Shown piece after piece: positions 1 to 5,107 of a DNA stretch of 5,107 nucleotides. Source of the DNA: an uncultured Burkholderiaceae bacterium. GTDB taxonomy: Bacteria > Pseudomonadota > Gammaproteobacteria > Burkholderiales > Burkholderiaceae. Every line of letters begins with the position of its first letter. The first letter of the stretch is position 1. The translations under genes and the position numbers were made by a program. The notes beneath the pieces are model-generated. The model was not told where the DNA came from, did not search any database, and worked only from the letters and a program-made list of their open reading frames with translations. The stretch is from assembly GCA_937871985.1 (NCBI GenBank), contig CALMPB010000273.1, forward strand, positions 1-5,107, given 5' to 3'.

Positions 1-1
1 T

Positions 2-460
2 GGCGATGCAGGTTATGCCGATGTATTGCGTGAAGTGATGGCAGTGAATGTAGATGGGCTCTTTCATGCCGTTTCTGCCTTTCTGGAGCAGTTAAAGCGA
101 ACCGGCGGAAACATTATCAATCTTGCGTCGATTCAATCGTTTTCCGCTGCACCAAACGATACGACCGCTTATGCGGCTAGTAAAGGCGCGGTTGCGATGT
201 TTACCAAGTCGCTGGCTGTCGAGCTTGCCAAATTCGGTATTCGGGTAAATGCCTTGGCGCCTGGATTTATTGATACGCCGCAAACTGCGGGCTCGCGGGC
301 GAATCCGGATCGTGTGGCCTTTGTGCTTTCGCATACCCCCATGAAGCGCATTGGTAAAGCCGAAGAAATGGCCGGGCCGGCTGTATTCCTGGCTTCCCCC
401 CTTGCCGAATTTGTCAATGGTGTCGTCCTCCCCGTCGACGGCGGCTTCCTGACGCTTTAG
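2..460 (+). CDS. Short-chain dehydrogenase/reductase (SDR), 5' end outside window
   Basis: NAD(P)-dependent oxidoreductase of the classical SDR family, a cytoplasmic enzyme that interconverts a hydroxyl and a keto group. The reading frame is open to the left edge and 152 codons are visible. Family members have about 250 residues, so the N-terminal nucleotide-binding Gly-rich motif lies outside the window. Visible landmarks in order are the VNVDG segment (Asn of the catalytic tetrad, near 47-58), INLAS with the catalytic Ser at 128-130, YAASK with catalytic Tyr at 170-172 and Lys at 182-184, the APGFIDTP loop, and the C-terminal PVDGGF motif. A TTG at 26 in the same frame is internal because upstream codons align with the usual helix before VMxVN. 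The gene ends 26 bases before the Rieske oxygenase and is probably cotranscribed with it. It may oxidise a hydroxylated or dihydrodiol-like intermediate (inference); the substrate is unknown. Confidence 0.93.
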   Translation, partial: GDAGYADVLREVMAVNVDGLFHAVSAFLEQLKRTGGNIINLASIQSFSAAPNDTTAYAASKGAVAMFTKSLAVELAKFGIRVNALAPGFIDTPQTAGSRANPDRVAFVLSHTPMKRIGKAEEMAGPAVFLASPLAEFVNGVVLPVDGGFLTL

Positions 461-474
461 TAATCGCACCCAAG

Positions 475-480
475 AAAGGA
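475..480 (+). promoter_or_regulatory. Ribosome binding site of the Rieske oxygenase gene
   Basis: AAAGGA ends six bases before the ATG at 487. An earlier ATG at 482 is followed at once by a TAA stop, so 487 is the functional start. Confidence 0.75.
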
Positions 481-486
481 TATGTA

Positions 487-1800
487 ATGAGTCAAGTTAG
501 AAAAACGGACGTATTGTCCGAGGTAGGGAAGGGCACGAAAATGGGTGCGCTTTTTCGATCCGTATGGCTACCGGCACTGCTTTCTTCACAATTGCCGCTC
601 CCGGGCTGTGCGCCTGTTCGCATAAAACTGCTCGGTGAAGAGCTTGTCGCATTCAGGAATGGGAAGGGCGAAGTAGGAATCGTGCAAGCTAACTGCGCTC
701 ATCGGCTTGCCCCTCTCTTTTATGGCCGCGTGGAAGAAAGCGGCATACGTTGTAACTATCATGGATGGCTTTATAGCCCAAGCGGTCAATGTCTGGAGAT
801 GCAGAACGAGCCAGATAAGGCCGTATGTGCGAAGGTAAAAATTACCGCTTATAAAGTTATAGAGAAGGCGGACATTGTCTGGGTGTATATGGGTGAGGAT
901 GAGCCGCCGGCTTTTCCGAAATTCCCCTGGATCGACCTGCCAAAAACGCAACGTAACGCGACGGTATGGGTGCAAGAGTCTCATTGGCTTCAAGGGCTGG
1001 AAGGCGAGCTCGACAGTTCGCATGTTTCGATTCTGCATACCAACCCCTCGACGTTGGCTACTTCACCTGTTCATCGCCACTACTCGGCACTTGATCTGCA
1101 CCCGAAGCTATATGCCAAAAATACGCCGGTGGGCATATTGGGCATTGCGCGGCGCAAAGCCGATGAAAACTTCTACTGGCGCGTATCGCAATTTATGGCC
1201 CCGGCGTTTTCCTCCATTCCCAGTGCCGAATTTCCGATCGGCGGAAGAGCGTTTGTTCCCATTGACGACTACAACACTTACACATGGGATTTCAACTATT
1301 ACATGCAAGGAGATCTCCCGCAGGCCTTTCTTGATTATGTAGGAAAGGGCTTGGCGTTTCCTCCCGATAGTGCATACGAAGCTTATCGACTTAATACGGG
1401 TACGATCATCGACGCATTTATTCCAATACGCAATTCCCGAAACAACTACATGATCGACCGCGAAGGCGCCAGTCTGTCCAGTCCGTCGGGCATTCATGGA
1501 TTGAACGACCAGGATCGCGCAATGCAAGAAGGCATGTTGGCTTGCCCCGGAAGCGATGGACGGATCGTTGATCGAGACAAAGAGCGGCTTGTTGCAACCG
1601 ACGTGGCAATTGTCCGCACTCGCCGCCGTATTCTCGACATCATTCAAACTGACGAAAGCTTGGCGGCTTTTCGCGAGACGATCAAAGACGGCAACGCATA
1701 CTCAGTTGTGCCGTTGGATGCGGTGTCTGAAATAGGAGATATGGAAGAGTTTGTCGAGACGCATAAAGATGAGCTTTTATTGCAAGTTACCACCCCCTAG
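487..1800 (+). CDS. Rieske [2Fe-2S] aromatic ring oxygenase, alpha subunit (phthalate 4,5-dioxygenase/LigXa-like)
   Basis: Terminal oxygenase component, 437 residues, expected to be cytoplasmic. It uses electrons from a separate reductase to activate O2 for hydroxylation or O-demethylation of an aromatic or related compound. The N-terminal Rieske domain (about residues 25-135) has cluster ligands C70, H72, C89 and H92 in CAHR and CNYHGW. The catalytic domain carries DSSHVSILH, with bridging D176 and iron ligands H179 and H184. The third ligand is probably D343 in the QDRAM segment. The start MGALFRSVWLPALLSS, the LLGEELVAFR stretch and the late VDRDKERL segment match the single-subunit-type phthalate dioxygenase/LigXa group rather than the two-subunit (alpha-beta) naphthalene dioxygenase type; this is from family knowledge. 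About seven extra residues lie between EGM (350) and VDR (361) compared with the common MGxIxDR spacing. No beta subunit or reductase gene is in the window. The substrate is unknown. Confidence 0.95.
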   Translation: MSQVRKTDVLSEVGKGTKMGALFRSVWLPALLSSQLPLPGCAPVRIKLLGEELVAFRNGKGEVGIVQANCAHRLAPLFYGRVEESGIRCNYHGWLYSPSGQCLEMQNEPDKAVCAKVKITAYKVIEKADIVWVYMGEDEPPAFPKFPWIDLPKTQRNATVWVQESHWLQGLEGELDSSHVSILHTNPSTLATSPVHRHYSALDLHPKLYAKNTPVGILGIARRKADENFYWRVSQFMAPAFSSIPSAEFPIGGRAFVPIDDYNTYTWDFNYYMQGDLPQAFLDYVGKGLAFPPDSAYEAYRLNTGTIIDAFIPIRNSRNNYMIDREGASLSSPSGIHGLNDQDRAMQEGMLACPGSDGRIVDRDKERLVATDVAIVRTRRRILDIIQTDESLAAFRETIKDGNAYSVVPLDAVSEIGDMEEFVETHKDELLLQVTTP

Positions 1801-1830
1801 GGTGTTACATCATTCGATTTATTGAGTTGG

Positions 1831-1859
1831 TCGCGAACAGCCAGCGCTGCTGTTCGCGA
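1831..1859. repeat. Perfect 11-bp inverted repeat (hairpin) between oxygenase and dehydrogenase genes
   Basis: Left arm TCGCGAACAGC (1831-1841) and right arm GCTGTTCGCGA (1849-1859) are exact reverse complements around a 7-base loop, CAGCGCT. The hairpin ends 11 bases before the Shine-Dalgarno sequence of the alcohol dehydrogenase. No T-run follows, so it is not a standard intrinsic terminator. It could act as an mRNA stability or processing element, as a brake on read-through, or as a dyad operator. The structure is seen directly; the role is inference. Confidence 0.8.
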
Positions 1860-1870
1860 AGTCGCGTTAT

Positions 1871-1876
1871 GAGGAA
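1871..1876 (+). promoter_or_regulatory. Ribosome binding site that decides the dehydrogenase start
   Basis: GAGGAA lies four bases before the ATG at 1881. The in-frame ATG at 1869 overlaps this site and has no comparable purine run upstream, and the in-frame TTG at 1827 would place the hairpin inside the coding region. Confidence 0.65.
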
Positions 1877-1880
1877 TTTT

Positions 1881-2981
1881 ATGAATACGGCAACGGCCTT
1901 GGTGCTGCAATCGCCCAAAAACTTGCAAATGAGCGAGTTTCCCATTCCAGACATTGCTGCCGACGATGCTGTTCTTCGCGTTGAAGCGTGCGGCCTGTGC
2001 GGCACCGATTACGATCAGTGGCTCGGTCATCTCGGCGACTGGGGGGGCGGAATGCCTATCGTGCCCGGTCATGAGATCATGGGCTACATCGACCGCATCG
2101 GTCCCATGGCGGCCAAGCGTTGGGGGGTCAAGGAAGGCGACCGGGTCGCTGTGGAGCCAATCATTCCATGTGGGCACTGTGCCGATTGCATTGCTGGCGC
2201 CTATACGCGATGCCAGTCAGATGTGGGTTATGGCTTATACCTCGGCACCAAGGTAGCACCTTCGCTTTGGGGAGGCTACGCGACTCATGTCTATCTTCAT
2301 CCCAAGTCGATGGTTCATAAGCTGCCAGACAATATTGAAACTGAATTGATGACGCTAGTGAACCCGCTTTCGAATGCGATTCGCTGGGTGTACGAAATTG
2401 GCGGCGCGGCACTGGGTAAATCGGTTGTTATTGCCGGGCCGGGACAACGGGGTCTGCTTGCCGCAGTTGCGGCGCGCCAGGCGGGTGCCTCTAAAGTTAT
2501 TGTTACTGGAACCTCTTCTGACAAGACGAGACTGGAACTTGCCCTGCAGCTCGGCGCAACGGATGTCATCAATGTGGAAACAGAAGACCCCGTTGCCCAA
2601 GTGAACGACATCACAAATGGCGAGCTTGTCGATGTCGTACTGGACGTGTCATCCGGCGCAGTGGCACCAATTATTCAAGGCGTCGATATGGTTAAGCGGG
2701 GCGGTCGTATAGTGCTTGCAGGTTTAAAAGGAAAGAACCGGCTTGATAATTTTCCGGTAGATAAGGTGGTCTTTCGCGAGCTGCAACTTGTTGGTGTATT
2801 GAGCGCGGGCTGGGAGTCTACCGAGCTGGCTTTACATATCATCCAGAACGCCCAGGAAAGTCTCAAACCACTTTGTACTCACTTGTTTACGCTATCCGAG
2901 GGCGAAAAAGCAGTACGTACGCTCGGTCGCGAAATTAGCGACGGCCGCGATCCGATTCATATTACTCTGGTGCCGGACTAA
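1881..2981 (+). CDS. Zinc-dependent medium-chain alcohol dehydrogenase
   Basis: Cytoplasmic NAD(P)-dependent dehydrogenase of the zinc-containing MDR superfamily, 366 residues from the ATG at 1881. The N-terminal GroES-like domain shows C40 in GLCGTD and H64 in PGHE as catalytic zinc ligands. C97, C100, C103 and C111 form the four-Cys structural zinc lobe. The nucleotide-binding domain has GPGQRG at 186-191, followed by a strand ending VIVTG (206-210). Two points differ from textbook members. The position that usually carries Glu, Asp or Cys in the third zinc-ligand region reads NPLSNA, with N161. The acidic residue often found after the second Rossmann strand is replaced by G210, so cofactor preference for NAD or NADP is open. 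From memory, a subgroup of zinc-binding dehydrogenases shares the NPL and GPGQRG motifs. It is the third gene of the row and probably oxidises an alcohol formed in the same pathway (inference). The substrate is unknown. Confidence 0.92.
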   Translation: MNTATALVLQSPKNLQMSEFPIPDIAADDAVLRVEACGLCGTDYDQWLGHLGDWGGGMPIVPGHEIMGYIDRIGPMAAKRWGVKEGDRVAVEPIIPCGHCADCIAGAYTRCQSDVGYGLYLGTKVAPSLWGGYATHVYLHPKSMVHKLPDNIETELMTLVNPLSNAIRWVYEIGGAALGKSVVIAGPGQRGLLAAVAARQAGASKVIVTGTSSDKTRLELALQLGATDVINVETEDPVAQVNDITNGELVDVVLDVSSGAVAPIIQGVDMVKRGGRIVLAGLKGKNRLDNFPVDKVVFRELQLVGVLSAGWESTELALHIIQNAQESLKPLCTHLFTLSEGEKAVRTLGREISDGRDPIHITLVPD

Positions 2982-2985
2982 GAAT

Positions 2986-3159
2986 ATGTGTGTTCTGTGT
3001 GCTCGCGCGCTCGCATTTCGTCTTCTTGTCGATGAAGACAGTCTTGACGATTCTCCTGATTCCAATTTTAGGGGGGCAGGGGCCAACGCCGAGCAGGCGG
3101 AGGGCGATGCAGAATTGCCTTCGGACGCTGTGACGGCTTCCCCGAGCCACAAGGTGTAG
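2986..3159 (+). CDS. Doubtful small ORF, 57 codons, acidic
   Basis: ATG at 2986, four bases after the dehydrogenase stop, runs to a TAG at 3157-3159 and ends nine bases before the tail of the convergent amidase gene. The product starts MCVLCARALAFRLLVDED and continues with a long Asp/Glu/Ala/Ser-rich, probably disordered part. I recognise no domain, signal peptide or membrane segment. Only a weak AAG-type purine run lies upstream. The ORF fills most of the convergent gap, so it could be a real small protein, a gene remnant or a chance open frame. An open frame also exists on the opposite strand here, which weakens the case. Confidence 0.25.
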   Translation: MCVLCARALAFRLLVDEDSLDDSPDSNFRGAGANAEQAEGDAELPSDAVTASPSHKV

Positions 3160-3168
3160 GGGCGCTGA

Positions 3169-4542
3169 TTAAGTACGCAGAAGCTTTTCTACCGAAAAGG
3201 CAAGTCCTAAAATGCTCCAGTCGCGGCCATGTGCGCCGGCTATGGATAGGCCGACTGGGGCTTCTCCAGGCAGATGGCATGGTATGGATATGGCACAACC
3301 GTTCAGTGCATTCACCACGGTGGGATTGCGTAACAACAGTAGGTTGCTGCGGTTGTATTCATCGTCGTCGATCAGATCATCCAGCTTTGGCGCCACTAGC
3401 GGCACAGTGGGCATCAATACGGCATCGAAGTCAGCAGTCTGTTCCTGCCATTCGCAGACTAGCGCCCGGCGTTTTTGCAGCATAGCGAGATAGTCGGCGG
3501 CAGTGATACTGGCGCCTCGGCGCATGCGAGCTGAAACACGTGGATCGTATTGGTCTTCGCAGCGCGCGAGATAATCTCTATGCCAGTGATATGCTTCGGC
3601 GGCCACCACGCCCCCGTCCTGGAATAGCTCGGGCAATTTCTCTAGCACCGGCAACGATACGTCCTGCATATGCGCTCCACTTGCGGCCAGTTTTTTTATG
3701 GCAGACTCGTAAGCAGAGGCGACGGTGCCGTCCATGCCGGCTAGCACATAGTTCGTTATCACTCCTAAGCGAAGGGAAGTGGTAGGCCTTTTAGTCAGTG
3801 CGCCCGATGTATTGCTGATGACTGAATAAACGTTCGCGCAGGTTGTGACCGAAGAGGTCAAAGGACCAATCGAATCATAGCTTTCAGACAGCGGTAACAG
3901 TCCATCCGTTGGCACGCTGCTCGCGCTGGGTTTCATGCCTACGATGCCATTCAGTGCTGCCGGGATACGGCAGGAACCGCCTGTGTCGGTTCCGATTGCT
4001 GCGACTGCCATACCGTCGACGATCGAAATAGCGGCCCCCGAGGATGAGCCGCCAGGTATTCTGGCATTGGCCCGATCCCAGCCATTTAGCGGCGTACCGT
4101 AATGCGGATTCAGACCTAGGCCGCTAAAGGCAAACTCCGTCATGTTCGTCTTGCCGACGATAGCGGCGCCGACGCGTCTGAGACGGCGTACTACTTCGGC
4201 ATCATGAGCGGCTGCTGGGGTACCTTCTAGAACTCGAGACCCGGCAAGGGTAGTTTCGCCTTTGACATCGAAAAGGTCTTTGATCGAAATCGGCATGCCC
4301 GCCAGTGGGTGCTGCTCAATTCCCTGATGCCGCATTTGATCTGCAGCATCCGCGGTCGATTGCGCGGCAACGTCATAAACACGTGTGAAAGTCAGTCGTC
4401 CCTGGCCTGTCGAGTCATGGATACGGGAAAGTGCCTCATCGACGATTTCTCGTTTGGATTTTTCATCCGAGGGCAGTGGGGCGATGTGTTCCATAAATGT
4501 GAAGATCCGAGAGCCAGAAAGTGGGACACTGGCTTTTAACAT
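3169..4542 (-). CDS. Amidase-signature family hydrolase
   Basis: Cytoplasmic serine hydrolase that splits an amide (or similar C-N) bond to a carboxylate plus ammonia or an amine. Length is 457 residues from the ATG at 4542, typical of the family. The Ser-cisSer-Lys triad is visible: K88 in PISIKDLFDV, S166 in PGGSSSGAA, and nucleophile S190 in GTDTGGSCRIPAA. The spacing of 24 residues between the two serines equals that of the fatty acid amide hydrolase pair. The following GIVGMKPS completes the signature. No transamidosome partner genes (gatB, gatC) are nearby, so a free-standing catabolic amidase is more likely than a GatA subunit. The start is uncertain: neither ATG 4542 nor the in-frame ATG at 4494 (441 residues, MEHIAPLP) has a good Shine-Dalgarno sequence. 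The gene converges on the dehydrogenase and has its own promoter, so it is a separate unit. The substrate cannot be told. Confidence 0.93.
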   Translation of the reverse strand: MLKASVPLSGSRIFTFMEHIAPLPSDEKSKREIVDEALSRIHDSTGQGRLTFTRVYDVAAQSTADAADQMRHQGIEQHPLAGMPISIKDLFDVKGETTLAGSRVLEGTPAAAHDAEVVRRLRRVGAAIVGKTNMTEFAFSGLGLNPHYGTPLNGWDRANARIPGGSSSGAAISIVDGMAVAAIGTDTGGSCRIPAALNGIVGMKPSASSVPTDGLLPLSESYDSIGPLTSSVTTCANVYSVISNTSGALTKRPTTSLRLGVITNYVLAGMDGTVASAYESAIKKLAASGAHMQDVSLPVLEKLPELFQDGGVVAAEAYHWHRDYLARCEDQYDPRVSARMRRGASITAADYLAMLQKRRALVCEWQEQTADFDAVLMPTVPLVAPKLDDLIDDDEYNRSNLLLLRNPTVVNALNGCAISIPCHLPGEAPVGLSIAGAHGRDWSILGLAFSVEKLLRT

Positions 4543-4595
4543 TAAAGGTGGTGTCGGAAAATATCAAAATTAAGTTATTAAACTAGGTTTTTTAT

Positions 4596-4624
4596 ATTAT
4601 GTATTTACCAGGGTATTTCGTCAA
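4596..4624 (-). promoter_or_regulatory. Predicted sigma-70-type promoter of the amidase gene
   Basis: Read on the minus strand, TTGACG (plus coordinates 4619-4624) and CATAAT (4596-4601) are separated by 17 bases. Each matches five of six consensus bases. Transcription would start near 4589, giving a leader of about 47 bases to the ATG at 4542 or about 95 to the ATG at 4494. The segment 4543-4610 is much more AT-rich than the genes, as expected for a promoter region. Confidence 0.6.
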
Positions 4625-4675
4625 TGCAATGAGTGAAATGGAGAACTGTCTTTTTTGGTAGATAAAGATGGGGAT

Positions 4676-4719
4676 AGGAGGTGACTATGGAGGCATACAG
4701 TGAATGCCTGATTGGGTAA
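4676..4719 (+). other. Ten-codon ORF with near-perfect Shine-Dalgarno, possible leader peptide
   Basis: AGGAGGTGA (4676-4684) is fully complementary to the 16S rRNA tail. An ATG follows at 4687, and the frame encodes MEAYSECLIG before a TAA at 4717-4719. Such a strong site in front of a very short ORF could mark a leader peptide, the start of a gene now broken by a stop, or chance. The frame continues open after the TAA through 4965, which would fit a broken longer gene, but I recognise no protein there. Confidence 0.3.
4691..4709. repeat. 6-bp inverted repeat inside the ten-codon ORF
   Basis: AGGCAT (4691-4696) and ATGCCT (4704-4709) are reverse complements around a 7-base spacer. This could be a small hairpin or a dyad operator for a regulator. 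It lies about 65 bases upstream of the amidase -35 box. The function is unknown. Confidence 0.4.
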
Positions 4720-4797
4720 GGCGATGATAGGCCCGATACGCGAGAGGCGTGTGTTCCAGGAAATGATGTGGGACAAATTCTCCGCTCGAGCCCAATC

Positions 4798-4811
4798 CGG
4801 CTATTTAGCCG
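4798..4811. repeat. 14-base palindrome, CGGCTA-TT-TAGCCG
   Basis: Two exact 6-base arms separated by two bases lie in the unassigned stretch, between short open frames of opposite direction. The spacer is too short for a relaxed RNA hairpin, so a protein-binding dyad or chance is more likely. No T-run follows, so it is not an intrinsic terminator. Confidence 0.35.
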
Positions 4812-4892
4812 CGTAGCGTCCGTTTTAGGCCGCCAGCTGGTTCTCCAACGGCAGTTCCGGTACGCGTTTGAATTCGCGCTGATGTCGGTGTG

Positions 4893-5051
4893 TCATCGGC
4901 CGCCCAATAATCCTCCAGTGGAAATTTGGATCACCCTTGACACCGGAATCTCGGCCTGTCCCTGAGGAGCGTAGGCTGCAACCCAATGTCCATCGGCCTT
5001 CGCGACCTCGATCGCATTGGCGTTAAATTGCGATTTGGAGCCACTCAAGTT
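4893..5051 (-). pseudogene. Remnant resembling the YdeI/OmdA (bacteriocin-protection) family
   Basis: On the minus strand, 52 open codons directly follow the stop codon of the barrel gene, in the same frame, and end at a TGA (4893-4895). The part at about 5045-4944 contains EVAKADGHWVAAYAPQ followed by AEIP. From memory this matches a conserved stretch of YdeI/OmdA-type proteins (pattern VxxAKADGRWxxAYxxQ...xxP). Intact members are far longer, with conserved sequence on both sides. Here the N-terminal part is missing, and after the Pro codon at 4944-4946 the likeness stops abruptly, where intact proteins usually continue with an acidic EDL-type segment. There is no ATG or Shine-Dalgarno sequence. 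I read it as a gene fragment left by rearrangement; the family call rests on one short motif. Confidence 0.5.
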
Positions 5052-5107
5052 TTAGAACCGGTAGTCCACTCCCGCCTGCAGCGACTGCGCATTCACATTG
5101 CCCGTAT
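5052..5107 (-). CDS. C-terminal end of an outer-membrane beta-barrel protein (start outside window)
   Basis: The minus strand carries 17 codons entering from the right edge, TGNVNAQSLQAGVDYRF, then a TAA at 5052-5054. The alternating hydrophobic pattern with aromatic Tyr and a terminal Phe is the typical last strand (beta-signal) recognised by the Bam complex in porins, autotransporters and other outer-membrane barrels. The visible part is too short to choose between these families. The gene points towards the amidase gene in the same direction, but more than 500 bases separate them and the amidase has its own promoter. No terminator hairpin follows the stop. Confidence 0.6.
   Translation of the reverse strand, partial: TGNVNAQSLQAGVDYRF

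Larger units (their letters stand above)
4625..4943. other. Intergenic stretch without a recognisable gene
   Basis: About 320 bases between the amidase promoter and the remnant at the right edge. Only short open frames occur. On the plus strand one of 65 codons begins at a GTG (4768) and one of about 30 codons ends with WDKFSARAQSGYLAA at a TAG near 4812-4818. On the minus strand an open frame ends KRVPELPLENQLAA at a TAA near 4824-4826. None has a known domain or a convincing start. The mixture of short, closed, protein-like frames on both strands fits decayed gene or mobile-element DNA, but I could not identify an element or terminal repeats. Confidence 0.4.

Noticed and set aside
586..1647. 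Long minus-strand open frames opposite the Rieske gene (586-1038 and 1108-1647)
   Set aside because: They lie antisense to a gene with clear family motifs, show no domain of their own and have no ribosome binding sites.
1791..1804. Short inverted repeat CACCC/GGGTG over the Rieske stop codon
   Set aside because: Only five base pairs with a 4-base loop and no T-run; too weak to call a terminator.
1827..1880. Upstream TTG (1827) or ATG (1869) as start of the alcohol dehydrogenase
   Set aside because: The added residues do not resemble the family N-terminus. The TTG would put the hairpin inside the gene, and the best Shine-Dalgarno sequence serves the ATG at 1881.
2041..2047. Run of seven G in the alcohol dehydrogenase gene as a phase-variation or frameshift site
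   Set aside because: The frame is intact through DWGGGMP with family motifs on both sides. Seven G alone is weak evidence for slippage.
3020..3039. GTCTTC/GAAGAC inverted repeat in the convergent gap, as a shared terminator
   Set aside because: A six-pair, AT-containing stem with an 8-base loop and no T-run on either strand; not supported as an intrinsic terminator.
4676..4943. Insertion sequence remnant
   Set aside because: The patchwork of short frames suggests it, but I found no paired terminal inverted repeats, target duplication or firm transposase motif.
4768..4965. 65-codon plus-strand open frame from a GTG
   Set aside because: It has no Shine-Dalgarno sequence and no recognised domain, and it overlaps antisense protein-like fragments, including the YdeI-like end.

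Overview
The window looks like part of a chromosome or large plasmid from a Gram-negative bacterium of moderate GC content. A soil-type proteobacterium, perhaps a member of the Burkholderiales, fits best. The evidence is the type of catabolic enzymes, the SD-led genes with GC-rich third positions, and the C-terminal tail of an outer-membrane beta-barrel at the right edge. No ribosomal or housekeeping gene is present, so the taxonomic call is only an inference.

Left part (1-2981), plus strand: three oxidative enzymes in one direction. First is the C-terminal two thirds of a short-chain dehydrogenase/reductase (SDR), cut by the window edge. After 26 bases comes a complete Rieske non-heme iron oxygenase alpha subunit of the phthalate 4,5-dioxygenase/LigXa-like type. 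After 80 more bases comes a complete zinc-dependent medium-chain alcohol dehydrogenase. The 80-base gap holds a perfect 11-bp inverted repeat just upstream of the dehydrogenase ribosome binding site. The set reads as a catabolic operon: the oxygenase hydroxylates or O-demethylates a substrate, probably aromatic, and the two dehydrogenases oxidise alcohol-type intermediates. The substrate cannot be read from the sequence, and no reductase partner for the oxygenase is visible.

Middle part (2982-4624): a 187-base convergent gap with only a doubtful 57-codon ORF, then a complete amidase-signature hydrolase on the minus strand. The amidase has a good sigma-70-type promoter at 4596-4624, so it is a separate transcription unit that runs towards the dehydrogenase. 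It could release an acid or amine from an amide precursor for the same pathway, but that link is inferred from position alone.

Right part (4625-5107): a non-coding or decayed stretch. It contains a ten-codon ORF with a near-perfect Shine-Dalgarno sequence and an internal hairpin, about 220 bases I cannot assign, a short minus-strand remnant resembling the YdeI/OmdA family, and the last 17 codons of an outer-membrane beta-barrel protein. The remnant is in frame directly after the barrel stop codon, which suggests rearrangement at this edge. I found no CRISPR array, tRNA, rRNA or intact mobile element.
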